NCBI GenBank assembly: GCA_026014545.1
Contig: JAOZIH010000007.1
Span: forward strand, 1-64,000
Direction: 5' to 3'
Source: Candidatus Bathyarchaeota archaeon
GTDB taxonomy: Archaea; Thermoproteota; Bathyarchaeia; Bathyarchaeales; Bathycorpusculaceae
DNA length: 64,000 bases
The notes beneath the pieces were generated by a model. The model was not told the DNA's origin, did not search any database, and saw nothing but the letters and a program-made list of their open reading frames with translations. This document shows positions 8,524 to 18,624 of this stretch, in pieces. How positions within the stretch are numbered: position 1 is the first letter of the stretch; each line of letters opens with the position of its first letter. The translations under genes were made by a program, and so were the position numbers.

Positions 8524-10248
8524 TTAAATAAAACGAGCCGCTCGCTTAGTTATCTTTGCTTCAATTATTTTGTTCATGTTTATTTCGAAGGCTGCTACGG
8601 GGTTTTCAAGTTTCCATGCCTCTAGCACTAGCGGGTGGATTTCGCCTATGATTCCCACGTTTACGCCGTTAACTGTTGCCGTGCCCACTCTGCCCTCAAT
8701 GAAGCTTGGATGCGTAATCGCCTTTATCTGCCACTCGACGCCCATATTCATGAAGAATGCGTCCAGCGCGGATTTGATTTCGCTGAAGCTAGCGGTCGGA
8801 TGCGACGTTGCTGCCGCAAGCCACTCTTCATCGCGGGTTTTCGTTTCCCTTGTCTCGTCCAGTAGCGTAATCTTGCCTAGCTCGAAGATTTTCTGAGGAA
8901 ACTCTACTGACTGGTTATTGCTGAGGAACTCCATTAAGCCCGGTAAAAGCCAGTTCCGTAGGCATGACATAGTCACAACTTTCGGGTTAGCCACTTCTAC
9001 AACATGGGCTCTTTCGCAGTTCATTTTGTCGAAGAGATTTTCCGGGTTTGTTAACGTGTAGGTCAAGATTTCTTGAAAGCCTAAGCCGACCATAAGCTCG
9101 CGTGCAATGTTAATTAGCCGCTGTTCGGGTCTCTCGCCGCCTGTTGTGGGCAATTCACGCCAGAGCGGTTCAATTTTATCATAGCCGTAGGCGATGGCAA
9201 CGTCTTCTACCAAGTCCACTGGGTGCATCACGTCGACGCGGTAGCATGGAACTATTACGGTTATGGTGCCTCCGCTGATTTTTTCAACACCCAACCCCGC
9301 CTTTAAAAACAGTTGCGCCATCTGATTGGTGGTAAGCTGGAAGCCAAGGACTTTTTTCGCGTAGTCAGCGCTTAAATCCATGTGTCTGCTGCTGAAGTCT
9401 GGAGTTATAACCCGTTTGGCAGGATAAAGTGCTTCCTCAGGATAATGCACTTCGGCAGCGTACGCCTTGCCGCCTCGATCAATCAGCGCCAGCGTCACCA
9501 AGTTCAATGTGTTAAGTACGGTTTGATGGACTGTGCCCGTAACTTCCACGAGCACATTCCGCGTTGCCTCCGTAACCTTGCCCAAGTCGTTCGAATTTAT
9601 AATCGGTGGAAACGAAAGCACTTTCTGTTCTGAATCCAGCAGAATTGGATACACGCTGTGCTTTTTGACGATGTGCCCGTACTCTAAGCCTTTCGGATGC
9701 CGCTCCAGAATCTCCGCTAAACTCAGCGTTTCCTCAAAGCCAAGCGGGACAAATCTGATAGCGTCAGGCTTTGCAACAGTGTATTTCAGCGGCGGAGAAA
9801 TCAAGTTGTAATCGTAAAGTCCGATGGAGGTTTTTTGCCTGCTTCGTCCATATGTCTGATCCAGCTTGTCTTGCAAGTACATGAGCCCGCGGATGATTGT
9901 GTCCGTTAGCTTTACGTCTTTGACTACTGCGCAGCAGATGAACGGGCGTATGCCGCTGAGCCGCGCGTCAACATGCACCTCTAATATCGGCGAGTTAACT
10001 TCGTAGCTACGTGGGCCCTTCTCAAGGTTAAGGAAACCACGGAGCACACGTGCTAAACCTTCGACACTCCACAAGTCCGGGCGGTTTGTGTCCTTCAATT
10101 CAATGCTCGCAACGTTTTCCTGCTTACTGTAAAGTTTCACTTCCGCTTTGACGAATGCCAGCAACTCATCCAGCTTTTCGATGTCGCCGTGCCAACTCCA
10201 GCCGAGCAGGCGCTCTAATTCTGCGCAATCCACATCTATCGTCGGCAT
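8524..10248 (-). CDS. pheT: Phenylalanyl-tRNA synthetase beta subunit
   Basis: 574 residues, the archaeal/eukaryal-size beta subunit. It starts with PTIDVDCAELERLLG, where bacterial PheT carries an OB-fold region. It has the tRNA/structural B3/B4 region (FICCAVVKDV), the B5 domain (VITPDFSSRHMDLSADYAKKVLGFQL) and the pseudo-catalytic core GFQEILTYTLTNPENLFDKM ending in FAEI-like strands. It contributes structure and tRNA binding to the (alpha-beta)2 enzyme. The start lies 1 base after the pheS stop, so the two subunits are translated from one message. Confidence 0.96.
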   Translation of the reverse strand: MPTIDVDCAELERLLGWSWHGDIEKLDELLAFVKAEVKLYSKQENVASIELKDTNRPDLWSVEGLARVLRGFLNLEKGPRSYEVNSPILEVHVDARLSGIRPFICCAVVKDVKLTDTIIRGLMYLQDKLDQTYGRSRQKTSIGLYDYNLISPPLKYTVAKPDAIRFVPLGFEETLSLAEILERHPKGLEYGHIVKKHSVYPILLDSEQKVLSFPPIINSNDLGKVTEATRNVLVEVTGTVHQTVLNTLNLVTLALIDRGGKAYAAEVHYPEEALYPAKRVITPDFSSRHMDLSADYAKKVLGFQLTTNQMAQLFLKAGLGVEKISGGTITVIVPCYRVDVMHPVDLVEDVAIAYGYDKIEPLWRELPTTGGERPEQRLINIARELMVGLGFQEILTYTLTNPENLFDKMNCERAHVVEVANPKVVTMSCLRNWLLPGLMEFLSNNQSVEFPQKIFELGKITLLDETRETKTRDEEWLAAATSHPTASFSEIKSALDAFFMNMGVEWQIKAITHPSFIEGRVGTATVNGVNVGIIGEIHPLVLEAWKLENPVAAFEINMNKIIEAKITKRAARFI

Positions 10249-10249
10249 C

Positions 10250-11779
10250 TTATGCCACCTCCTTTCTCCTCAGCCAATCCAGATTCTGGCTGAAAATGTA
10301 GCGGATATCATCCACGCCTGCGCGCATCATGAATAGGCGGTCGACGCCCAAGCCCCATGCGATAACAGGCACCTTCACGCCAAGCGGCAGTGTGACTTCT
10401 GGCCTGAAGATTCCTGAGCCGCCGAATTCGATCCAGCCGTAGCCTTCTTTATAGGCGCTGAGCTCCACGCTTGGTTCGGTGAATGGAAAATAGTCTGGCT
10501 TGAAACGCACCTTGTCGGCGCCCGCAATTTCAAGCGCGAACTTCGCTAGGACACCCAGCAAATCCCGCAACGTGAGCTTCTCATCAACGACTATGCCCTC
10601 AACCTGATTGAACTCGCTGAGATGCGTCTTATCCACAACTTCTGGCCTATAACAACGGGCAATAGAGAAGTATCTGCTAGGAATCTCCAACTTCGGGCTT
10701 AACAGCGTCCTCGCGCTTAAGCAGGTGCCGTGTCCCCTTAGAATCAAGCGCCTTGCCTCTTGAATCGAATACTTGTAGCACCAGCCTGTTGAGCCTGTGC
10801 GCCAGCCGTTCTCGTGAGTAGCTTTAACGTTTGCTACTGCCTTCTCGTAGGCGCTTATATCGCCATATTCTGGGTTTTTGACGAAGTATATGCCGAAGAT
10901 TTCTCTGGCTGGGTGATCCTGCGGCGTGTATAGGGCGTCAAAATTAAAGAAGGACGTTTCCACATTAGTGCCTGTCATCTCCTTGAAGCCTAAAGTGACT
11001 AATTTAGCACGTACTTCTTCCAGAAAACTGAGGTATGGATGCTTCTTTCCAGGCCAAGTTTTAGCCACAGGCGCCTCAATATTATACTTCTGAAGCTTTA
11101 CGCTTCGCCATTTACCTGTTATGATAAGTTCTGGCGTAAGCTGTGTCACTTCCTCCGGCGCGGCAGACGCTTGCGCTGCAGCTTGCTTACCCGCCTCGGT
11201 GACTTCTATGATTCTGCGAGTTTTCTCTTCAGTCAACAGCAGTTTACGCTTCTTCAGTGTTTGCACAGCAGCTTGTAGCGCCGCATTTAAACTGTCAAGC
11301 GACACTTGCCTGTTGCCATGTACGTAGCTTAGGAGCTTTTCATCATCGCCCTCTGGCGCCTCACCTTGCTGAAGCAGATTAGCGGCAACTCGTAGCATGT
11401 TGGTTTTTGAGTCGTAAACTGCCCAGTTTTTCTTTATAACCCAACCCAACGCGATTTGCTTAAACTGCTGATCCAAACCTGCTTCAGCTACCGCACTATC
11501 CAGATTTGCTTCGCCGCCTAATTTGAGCAAGGCTTTTATGAGGCGTCTTTCAGGCAAACCCTTTTCCGCATGCATGCCGCCTTCTGCGCTGAGCTTGACA
11601 ATAACCTGTGGTTCTGCGTGAATTTTGACAAGTGCCTGCTCCTGCAGGGCTAATGCTGCACGCATGATGGCGGCGTCGGATAATTCAGCCTCGCTGATTA
11701 ACTGTTCAACTGAAGCTTTGCCGCCCAACTTTGCTATTGAAGCAAGGACTTTAAGTTCATGTGCCCTGAGGTTAACCAT
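10250..11779 (-). CDS. pheS: Phenylalanyl-tRNA synthetase alpha subunit
   Basis: Catalytic subunit, 509 residues. Residues 1-200 are repeated winged-helix modules (ASIAKLGGKASVEQLISEAELSDAAI and similar), as in archaeal/eukaryal PheS. The class II aminoacylation core follows: motif 2 region RYFSIARCYRPEVVDKTHLSEFNQVEG and motif 3 WGLGVDRLFMMRAGVDDIR near the C terminus. The Phe-specific segment FTEPSVELSAYKEGYGWIEFGGSGIFRPEV is intact. It is the first gene of the pheS-pheT pair. Confidence 0.96.
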   Translation of the reverse strand: MVNLRAHELKVLASIAKLGGKASVEQLISEAELSDAAIMRAALALQEQALVKIHAEPQVIVKLSAEGGMHAEKGLPERRLIKALLKLGGEANLDSAVAEAGLDQQFKQIALGWVIKKNWAVYDSKTNMLRVAANLLQQGEAPEGDDEKLLSYVHGNRQVSLDSLNAALQAAVQTLKKRKLLLTEEKTRRIIEVTEAGKQAAAQASAAPEEVTQLTPELIITGKWRSVKLQKYNIEAPVAKTWPGKKHPYLSFLEEVRAKLVTLGFKEMTGTNVETSFFNFDALYTPQDHPAREIFGIYFVKNPEYGDISAYEKAVANVKATHENGWRTGSTGWCYKYSIQEARRLILRGHGTCLSARTLLSPKLEIPSRYFSIARCYRPEVVDKTHLSEFNQVEGIVVDEKLTLRDLLGVLAKFALEIAGADKVRFKPDYFPFTEPSVELSAYKEGYGWIEFGGSGIFRPEVTLPLGVKVPVIAWGLGVDRLFMMRAGVDDIRYIFSQNLDWLRRKEVA

Positions 11780-11963
11780 GCTTTTGAGCCTTCGTTAATG
11801 CAATATGCACTTTTGTTATTGTAGTTTCAATGCGCTAATAAAAGCATGTTGATCCTCTATGAATGTTTGCAGATAAAACTTGCGTCTTGCGTTTTATGCA
11901 AGCTGGCTCCGCATAAGTCTTAAATTCACGGTGGTTGATATCTCGTTCATCGTTGGTTAAAAA

Positions 11964-12896
11964 ATGGGTAAGACAGTTGTGGAAGCTGATTCGCTAGTCA
12001 AACGTTACGGTCAATTGATGGCTGTTGATCATATATCATTTGAGGTTTATGAAGGCGAGGTTTTCGCGTTTCTAGGCCCAAATGGCGCGGGAAAAACAAC
12101 AACTGTGGAAATTCTCGAGTGCCTTAGGCCTCTTACAAGCGGCAACGCCCGAGTGCTCGGTTACGACGTAACCCGCAGCGAGGATGTTAAGGAAATTAAG
12201 AAGCGTATAGGTGTTTTGCCGCAGGAATTTTGCGCTCTTGATAAGCTTACAGTTAAAGAGAACATCGCCTTAATCGGCGACATGTATGATAGGCATCTTG
12301 ACATAGATGAGGTTATCGCGTTGCTTGATTTGAAAGATAAAGTCAATGAGAAGTTTGAGAATCTTTCCGGTGGCTTAAAGCAGCGAGTCGGCGTCGCAGC
12401 TGCGTTAGTCAGCGATCCGCAACTTATCTTTCTGGATGAGCCCACCACGGGGCTTGATCCTAAAGCGCGAAGAGACGTTTGGGCAGTGATCGCAAACTTG
12501 AAGCGGCTGGGCAAAACAGTTTTCCTTACAACGCATTATATGGAAGAGGCCCAAGTGTTAGCTGACAGAGTTGCCATCATTAATAAGGGCAAGATCGCCG
12601 CGATTGGTGCGCCTCAAGAGTTAATCTCCCAGTACGGTGGCTTAAAGATTCTGAAAATCCGCGGCGGAGACAAAGCGCTTGCAAGCTTGCTTCAGAAAAA
12701 ATATGACAAAGTTAGCCTAAACGGCAACGGTGATGTGCTGGTTAAGATAGATGATGTGGATGAGTTTTGGCGGGTTATGGCAACCTTGGCTGAGCTGAAG
12801 ATTAACAAGGATGTGGAAATTCAAACTCCCACAATAGAAGATGTTTTTCTCAAGATAACTGGTGGAATCATAACTGAAGAGGGGGAACTAAAGTAA
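11964..12896 (+). CDS. ABC-2 type exporter, ATP-binding protein
   Basis: 310 residues. Walker A GPNGAGKTTTVE (about 37-48), Q-loop LPQEF, signature LSGGLKQRVGVAAAL, Walker B LIFLDEPTTGLD and H-loop TTHYMEEAQ are all intact. The C-terminal 80 residues form the accessory domain typical of drug, polysaccharide or lipid ABC-2 exporters (DrrA/CcmA-like). The stop overlaps the ATG of the permease by 1 base, so the two form one transporter. The substrate cannot be told from sequence. Confidence 0.93.
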   Translation: MGKTVVEADSLVKRYGQLMAVDHISFEVYEGEVFAFLGPNGAGKTTTVEILECLRPLTSGNARVLGYDVTRSEDVKEIKKRIGVLPQEFCALDKLTVKENIALIGDMYDRHLDIDEVIALLDLKDKVNEKFENLSGGLKQRVGVAAALVSDPQLIFLDEPTTGLDPKARRDVWAVIANLKRLGKTVFLTTHYMEEAQVLADRVAIINKGKIAAIGAPQELISQYGGLKILKIRGGDKALASLLQKKYDKVSLNGNGDVLVKIDDVDEFWRVMATLAELKINKDVEIQTPTIEDVFLKITGGIITEEGELK

Positions 12897-14161
12897 TGAG
12901 GGCGCTAACCATATTCAAAGCTGTATTCAAGAATTGGATGCGAAGCCGCTCTGGGCTTTTCTTCAGCATACTGTTCCCAGTGCTGCTCTTACTTGTGTTC
13001 GGCGCAATCTTCTCAGGAGTCGGTAGCTCATCAAAGTACCGCCTTTTCGTACAAAACCTCGACATTAACGCAACAGATGCAACACCAAGCGAACTTTCAG
13101 TAGCTTTCATTGACGCCTTGAACAGCACCGAAACCTTCGGCATAAACGAGATACCCGCCGACGAAAACGCTACGGAGTACGCGCAGGAAGTGCTTGGACC
13201 TTTAGGCGGAAACATGCGCATCCTTGTAATCTCCGAAGGCTTCCAAAACGACCTGCTTAACGGCACGCTAAAAGTTAGAGTTGGAATAACATATGAAACA
13301 ATGGACATGTATTACTGGTATGTTGAGCCATACTTGACCGACTCCCAAAAATCAGCTTTTCAGCAAGGACTAGCCCAAATGCAGCAGTACAATGCGACAA
13401 TTCCTGATGCGAAAGCATCTCTGACTATAATGCTTGACCCGGCTGACTCGTCAGCTACCATAGTGAAAAGCATAGTCATGAGCATAGCAAGCGCATTCAA
13501 CTATGAGCTTATAGGCGCAGAAAACGTTGTAGAATTCCGCGAAGCATCAGTAACGACCAAGCATTACAGCAATGTGGATTTCTACGTTCCCGGCATCACA
13601 GCAGCGTTCATAATGACTAACGGCATAATCGCTTTAACAGCTACTACCACAGAATTCAAGCGAAGAGGCATCATAAAACGCTTGTCACTCACCCCGCTTA
13701 CCAAGCTTGATTGGGTAGTAGGCAATGTTCTCTGCCAAACCATCTTGAACCTGATGCTCGCGGGAATTATGATTGCTCTTGGTTGGGTAGTTTTCAATGT
13801 CCGCGTGATACCAGACGCATTTTCAATAGCGCTGATTCTATTGGGATCAATAATGTTTTCAGGTATGGGCATGGCGCTGTCAGGTTTCATAAAAGACGTG
13901 GAAGCAGCATCAGCCATAGGCAATGCGATAGCTTTTCCAATGATGTTCCTGTCTGGAACTTATTTCCCACTTGAAATTATGCCTTCTTACGTGCAGACGA
14001 TTTCAAAAGCGCTACCGTTGACTTACGTCGCTGAGGGACTCAAGCATGCGATGATTTACCAGAATCCTGAAGGAGTATACATAAACATGGTCATAGTTGC
14101 CGTGCTTGCTGTTGTCTTCATAATTGTGGGTTCGCTTGTAACCAGATGGAAAGAAAAGTAG
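12896..14161 (+). CDS. ABC-2 type exporter, permease
   Basis: 421 residues in the ABC-2 fold. There is one N-terminal membrane helix (about 20-41, SGLFFSILFPVLLLLVFGAIF), a large extracytoplasmic domain of about 190 residues, and then five C-terminal helices. The late part contains IGNAIAFPMMFLSGTYFPLEIMP, the conserved re-entrant region of ABC-2 permeases, and ends SLVTRWKEK. It pairs with the preceding ATPase. The two genes stand alone, without a regulator or a biosynthetic neighbour that would suggest the cargo. Confidence 0.9.
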   Translation: MRALTIFKAVFKNWMRSRSGLFFSILFPVLLLLVFGAIFSGVGSSSKYRLFVQNLDINATDATPSELSVAFIDALNSTETFGINEIPADENATEYAQEVLGPLGGNMRILVISEGFQNDLLNGTLKVRVGITYETMDMYYWYVEPYLTDSQKSAFQQGLAQMQQYNATIPDAKASLTIMLDPADSSATIVKSIVMSIASAFNYELIGAENVVEFREASVTTKHYSNVDFYVPGITAAFIMTNGIIALTATTTEFKRRGIIKRLSLTPLTKLDWVVGNVLCQTILNLMLAGIMIALGWVVFNVRVIPDAFSIALILLGSIMFSGMGMALSGFIKDVEAASAIGNAIAFPMMFLSGTYFPLEIMPSYVQTISKALPLTYVAEGLKHAMIYQNPEGVYINMVIVAVLAVVFIIVGSLVTRWKEK

Positions 14162-14226
14162 CCGCGGCGGAGTTCTTGCGGAAAAAGCATATATGACCGC
14201 CAGCTTTCCTTTCTCTTCAACAGCAA

Positions 14227-15375
14227 TTGGTGATTACGACGGCAACGCCTAATGGTTCAGGAAACGAAATGGTCGTCACGCCATGGGAAGTTAAGGGGAA
14301 AGTTGACTATGAACGCTTGATACGCGAATTCGGCACGCAACCCCTAACTGAGGAGCTTCTCGCAAAAGTTTCTCGGTACACGGGCAAGCTGCATATTCAG
14401 CTGCAGAGACGCATTTTCTTCTCGCACCGCGACTTGGACACGGTGTTAGAGCTTTATGAAAAAGGCGTGAAGTTTGTTCTCTACACGGGCAGGGGCCCAT
14501 CTGGCCCAGTGCATATTGGGCATCTGGTGCCATGGATTTTCACGCGGCATTTGCAGGAGAAGTTTGGCGCGCGGCTGTATTTCCAGATGACTGATGACGA
14601 AAAATTCATCGTGGACGACGAAGCGAATCTTGCTGAAACTAGGCGTTACGCTTACGAAAACGCGCTAGACCTAATCGCCTTGGGCTTCAAGCCGGAAGAT
14701 ACCTTCATAATCTATGATGTCGAGGACATTGACCTACTTTATGACCTCGCCCTGGAAGTTGCGAAACGCATCACGTACTCAACTGCAAAGGCAACCTTCG
14801 GCTTCCAGGACAGCACCAACATCGGCTGGATTTTCTGGCCTGCACTGCAAGCTGTGCCCTGCTTCATCCACAAGAAGTTAACTGGCGAGAACGTGCCCGC
14901 GCTGATTCCAGCAGCCATAGACCAAGACCCGTACTGGCGCGTTACCCGCGACATAGCGCAGAAACTCGGCTACTACAAGCCAGCGCAGATTCACTGTCGC
15001 TTCCTACCAGGCCTCGGGCCAGGCGGAAAAATGAGCGCTTCAATGCCTGAAACCAGCATATTCACCATGGACCCGCCCGAGCTGGTTAAACGCAAAATCT
15101 GGAACGCCTTCACAGGCGGAAAACCCACCGCGGCGGAGCAGCGGAAAACAGGCGCCGACCCAACTGTATGCTCGATTTTCCAGTATTACGTTTACCTATT
15201 CGAAGAAGATGACACGAAGCTCATGGAGCGCGAGCGCCGATGCCGCGCAGGCGAGATACTATGCGGCGAATGCAAACGCGATTTGGCAGAGCGCCTCAAC
15301 AAGTTCCTTGAGGAGCACCGGCGAAAGAGAGAAAAAGCAAAAGATGTAATAGAAAAATTTCACATAAAACGTTAA
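14227..15375 (+). CDS. trpS: Tryptophanyl-tRNA synthetase
   Basis: Class Ic aminoacyl-tRNA synthetase of the archaeal/eukaryal TrpRS type, up to 382 residues. HIGH motif: GPVHIGHLVPW (about 97-107). KMSKS variant: GKMSASMPE (about 276-284). The AIDQDPYWRVTRDIA segment is characteristic. The longest start is TTG at 14227. ATG at 14269, preceded by AGGA, begins the conserved TPWEVKGKVDY block and is a strong alternative. A TATA-like GCATATATGA lies near 14190. The flavin reductase-like gene follows after 15 bases. Confidence 0.95.
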   Translation: MVITTATPNGSGNEMVVTPWEVKGKVDYERLIREFGTQPLTEELLAKVSRYTGKLHIQLQRRIFFSHRDLDTVLELYEKGVKFVLYTGRGPSGPVHIGHLVPWIFTRHLQEKFGARLYFQMTDDEKFIVDDEANLAETRRYAYENALDLIALGFKPEDTFIIYDVEDIDLLYDLALEVAKRITYSTAKATFGFQDSTNIGWIFWPALQAVPCFIHKKLTGENVPALIPAAIDQDPYWRVTRDIAQKLGYYKPAQIHCRFLPGLGPGGKMSASMPETSIFTMDPPELVKRKIWNAFTGGKPTAAEQRKTGADPTVCSIFQYYVYLFEEDDTKLMERERRCRAGEILCGECKRDLAERLNKFLEEHRRKREKAKDVIEKFHIKR

Positions 15376-15390
15376 AAAGGGTGAGAGCGT

Positions 15391-15942
15391 ATGTCCGAGA
15401 AAATTAATGTGGATTTCTCTTCGGCTTACCGGCTTCTGCATCCTATGCACACGGTTCTCGTTTCCTGTGTTGGGAAAGTTGGGAAGCCTAATGTTTTGCC
15501 TTTAGCTTGGGCGATGCCGACTTCGATGAATCCGCCGATGGCTGCGGTGAGCATATCGCCGAACCGTTATTCGCATACGCTTATCGAAGAAACAAAAGAG
15601 TTCGTGATTAACATTCCAACGGTGGAAATTGTTAAGCAGACGCTTGAATGCGGCAAAGTTAGCGGCCGAAGCCACGACAAATTCCGCGAGACAGGCTTGA
15701 CGCCGCTTCCAGCCAGAAAAGTGAAGGCGCCCATCATAAAAGAGTGCATAGCCCATATAGAATGCATGCTGCACAGCCAATTCAAAACTGGCGACCACAC
15801 CATTTTCGTCGGAGAAGTTGTAGAAGCTTATGCTGACAAGGGCGTCTTTACCGACAAGTATGACATAAGCAAAGCGCGGATGCTCTTTCACTTGGGCGGA
15901 AACGTCTTCGCAACCCTCGACCCAAAGGTCTACAAGCCCTAA
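15391..15942 (+). CDS. Flavin reductase-like FMN-binding protein
   Basis: 183 residues of the flavin reductase-like/flavoredoxin family (split beta-barrel FMN binding). Visible family blocks: VSCVGKVGKPNVLPLAWAMPTSMNPPMAAVSI, SHTLIEETKEFVINIPT, VSGRSHDKFRETGLTP and HTIFVGEVVEAYAD. GGGTGAG sits 8 bases before the ATG. It probably reduces or carries FMN; the partner enzyme is unknown. It is probably cotranscribed with trpS, though no functional link is evident. Confidence 0.85.
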   Translation: MSEKINVDFSSAYRLLHPMHTVLVSCVGKVGKPNVLPLAWAMPTSMNPPMAAVSISPNRYSHTLIEETKEFVINIPTVEIVKQTLECGKVSGRSHDKFRETGLTPLPARKVKAPIIKECIAHIECMLHSQFKTGDHTIFVGEVVEAYADKGVFTDKYDISKARMLFHLGGNVFATLDPKVYKP

Positions 15943-16075
15943 CAACCGATTGCAAGCAAGTGAATTTTATTTTCGTTCCTCTGTAATTTTCTACGCGCTT
16001 TTTATGCTAACACTTAAGTTATACAACAAACTATCCTCTTGCAAAAGAACTGATTAGCAGAGAAGTGACGCAGTA

Positions 16076-16981
16076 ATGAGTCGTTACGATGAGGAAGCTA
16101 TAGAAAAATTTCGCTTATCAGGCAAGATTCTCCGAGAAACCAGAGAAGAAATGCGCAGCTTCGTCCGCGAAGACATGCCTATAATTGAAGTATGTGAAAA
16201 AGCTGAGGAGCTTATCCGCAGAAAAGGCGGCAAACCTGCTTTCCCATGCAACGTCTCCATAAACGAGGTTGCGGCTCATTACACTTCGCCGCCAAACGAT
16301 GGGCATAGGATTCCTGAAAAAGCCATCGTGAAAGTTGACATAGGCGTCCATGTTGACGGTTACGTAACAGACACTGCCTTCACGGTTTGCTTCGACCCAG
16401 CCTATGCAAGCATGCAAGCGGCGGCTGAGCATGCCTTGAACGCAGCTGTAGACAGTATTCATTCAGGCATGCCAACCTCAAAAATTGGGGAAATAATCGA
16501 GAAATCCATAAGAAACCGCGGTTTCAAACCCATCTCGAACCTAACGGGACATTCTGTGGGCAGATACCTCATCCACGCTGGAACCTCTATTCCAAATGTT
16601 ACACAGCTTTCATTTACGAAAGTCCAAGCAGGCGAAGTGTATGCTATAGAACCCTTCGTTACAATGCATGATGCCATCGGTCGTGTTGAAGACGGCTCAG
16701 ACATCACGATTTTCCGTTTAGTCAAAGCCAAATCCGTGAAAAACCCTTACGCTAGGAAACTTCTTGAACATATTGAAGATAATTTTAGAACCTTACCCTT
16801 TGCTGAACGCTGGCTAAAAGGTATAGTGCCTGCAGACCAGTATCGCGACGCCTTCAATGAGCTATACAAGTCCAAGGTGCTTATGGGCTATCCCGTGTTC
16901 ATCGAGGCAAGCCGCAAACCTGTTGCGCAGTCAGAGCATACGGTGCTCATAACCGAAAACGGTTGTGAAGTTCTAACTTAA
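16076..16981 (+). CDS. map: Methionine aminopeptidase, type II
   Basis: Removes the initiator methionine from nascent proteins. 301 residues in the pita-bread fold. Metal ligands are visible in VKVDIGVHVDGYVTDTAF (two Asp), GHSVGRYLIHAGTSIPN (His), YAIEPFVT (Glu) and QSEHTVLIT (Glu). The insertion between the last two (about residues 215-275) is the type II subdomain found in archaea and eukaryotes. Its last 4 bases overlap the convergent gene at 16978. Confidence 0.95.
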   Translation: MSRYDEEAIEKFRLSGKILRETREEMRSFVREDMPIIEVCEKAEELIRRKGGKPAFPCNVSINEVAAHYTSPPNDGHRIPEKAIVKVDIGVHVDGYVTDTAFTVCFDPAYASMQAAAEHALNAAVDSIHSGMPTSKIGEIIEKSIRNRGFKPISNLTGHSVGRYLIHAGTSIPNVTQLSFTKVQAGEVYAIEPFVTMHDAIGRVEDGSDITIFRLVKAKSVKNPYARKLLEHIEDNFRTLPFAERWLKGIVPADQYRDAFNELYKSKVLMGYPVFIEASRKPVAQSEHTVLITENGCEVLT

Positions 16982-17388
16982 AAAGCGAAGGGTTTCTCTC
17001 TTTCTCTAACTTCCTTGAAGATGGCTGTTATCAGCATTTTCTCGTTGCATTTTTGGCATGGGTCAAGCTCCTTGAATACGAAGTCGCCGCGCTGAAACTC
17101 TCTGACGCTCTTGAACCCGCATTTCCTGCACTCGATTGTGGTCATGACTTTTGGTGCTTCAATTTTCATGTCTGCAATGCGTTTGCGCGATTGAACCATG
17201 ACATAAAGAGACAACGCCATAGCAATTAAGCCTATAACAAGCAGGTATCCAGCTGCGACTTCGTTGCCTCCAACGAAGAGATTAACGGATGATATAAGCG
17301 CCACCATGGATAATGCTAAAACTATCAGCACAATCATTGTGAGGTAAGTTGAGATTTTGGTGGTTGCTGAAGATGAATTTTCACTCAC
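16978..17388 (-). CDS. Two-helix membrane protein with a cytoplasmic zinc ribbon
   Basis: 136 residues. Two predicted membrane helices (about 14-36 and 45-66) are followed by a C-terminal zinc ribbon CRKCGFKSVREF...CQKCNEK. The start is GTG at 17386-17388, preceded by GGAGGA. It lies 14 bases downstream of the DUF1512 gene on the same strand and is probably cotranscribed. I do not recognise a named family. Membrane location and zinc binding are the only supported statements. Confidence 0.75.
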   Translation of the reverse strand: MSENSSSATTKISTYLTMIVLIVLALSMVALISSVNLFVGGNEVAAGYLLVIGLIAMALSLYVMVQSRKRIADMKIEAPKVMTTIECRKCGFKSVREFQRGDFVFKELDPCQKCNEKMLITAIFKEVREREKPFAF

Positions 17389-17402
17389 GACCTTTTTTCC
17401 TC

Positions 17403-18539
17403 CTATTGTCCTATGCCAATTGTGTTGCCTACGCCGAAAATGATGACTTTGTCACCTTCTTTGGTTCTCTCTAAAATAACGCTTTTCACGCGCTCAATTA
17501 CCTTGTCCACTGAGTCTGAAATTTCTTTGCGCATTGGCGAAACTGCGTCGCCGATGTCCTCCTTAACTATCACGGCATAAATTGGGATATGATAATCCAC
17601 TAGGGCCTCTTCAATCTTGTACTGATCCACGCCTGGTCCGCCGATTGCGGCGCCTACACCCTCGGCGACCTCGCCGACCATTTCGCCTTCAAGCTTCAAG
17701 CCCGCATCAATCATTATTACAGCCGCGATTTTCCCCTTATTCTCCTCGATAACCGCTTTTATGGCATCGCCTGGCTTGCCCACGTTGCCGCCTGGTCCTT
17801 CAGCCTTCATGATGAGCGCGGTGCGACCTTCTAATGGCACTTCGGCGACGACGCAATCTTTCGGCACCTTGCGTGTTTCGTAGCCATGCATAAGCTTCGC
17901 AGCTACCAGCGGGCCAACACCGTCGCCTATGGGCTGCCCATACGCGAAGGCTTTCAATGCGCTGGCGTACGCTTCTGCTTCCTTCATAACCAAGGGTAGT
18001 ATCATCTGCAGCTGCATTATGATGTAGAGACTTAGCGTTTTCTTGCCTTGAATGTAATAGTGGCGCACAACTTTGTAGATGTAGTTAAGCGCCATGGCTG
18101 CCTCCAGCGTGTTCTCCAGATTGTTCACTTGAACTTCGTCGCTTGCAGGCGCCATCAGCTTTACTTCGTCCTTGAGTCGCGTGTCTCTCACGTCAAGGAT
18201 GTGATCAAGCTTGTAAACGATGCCCGCGGGATCCATACTCTGCGGCGAAATTGTGAAATAATCCAGATAGCGATCAACTCTTGCGGATGGGTCGGTTTGC
18301 GGCTTTCCAAGCTCTTTTATCGTTTCTATCGCGATTCTTCGCCCTTCATCCTTTATGTACTTGAGCTTGTAAAGCGACCCTTCAACCTCGCGGATCATCA
18401 CGTACATTTGAATTCTTTGACCATAAAACAGGAAAACTATGAAGATAACATAGAATAGTATGCTTAGAATCTGCGATATACTGTCACCTGCCCCTCCTAA
18501 CTGACCTGTCACAGCGGGCAGAACTGCCAGCATGCTCAC
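17403..18539 (-). CDS. DUF1512 family membrane-anchored protein
   Basis: 378 residues. An N-terminal membrane helix (about 20-42, SQILSILFYVIFIVFLFYGQ) is followed by a large soluble domain. Recognisable segments are QRIQMYVMIREVEGSLYKLKYIKDEGR, PQSMDPAGIVYKLDHILDVRDTRLKDEV, GQPIGDGVGPLVAAKLM and VDQYKIEEALVDYHIPIYAVIVKE. I match these to the archaeal DUF1512 family, whose function is unknown. The start is GTG 18539 or ATG 18533. The zinc-ribbon membrane protein downstream may act with it. Confidence 0.8.
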   Translation of the reverse strand: MSMLAVLPAVTGQLGGAGDSISQILSILFYVIFIVFLFYGQRIQMYVMIREVEGSLYKLKYIKDEGRRIAIETIKELGKPQTDPSARVDRYLDYFTISPQSMDPAGIVYKLDHILDVRDTRLKDEVKLMAPASDEVQVNNLENTLEAAMALNYIYKVVRHYYIQGKKTLSLYIIMQLQMILPLVMKEAEAYASALKAFAYGQPIGDGVGPLVAAKLMHGYETRKVPKDCVVAEVPLEGRTALIMKAEGPGGNVGKPGDAIKAVIEENKGKIAAVIMIDAGLKLEGEMVGEVAEGVGAAIGGPGVDQYKIEEALVDYHIPIYAVIVKEDIGDAVSPMRKEISDSVDKVIERVKSVILERTKEGDKVIIFGVGNTIGIGQ

Positions 18540-18624
18540 GTTTTCACCACGTCTCCAAAAACATTCAGCACTAAGTTATAAATCTTAGCTAAATCTCCCT
18601 TTATCTTTCAGCGTTTAAGTGGGC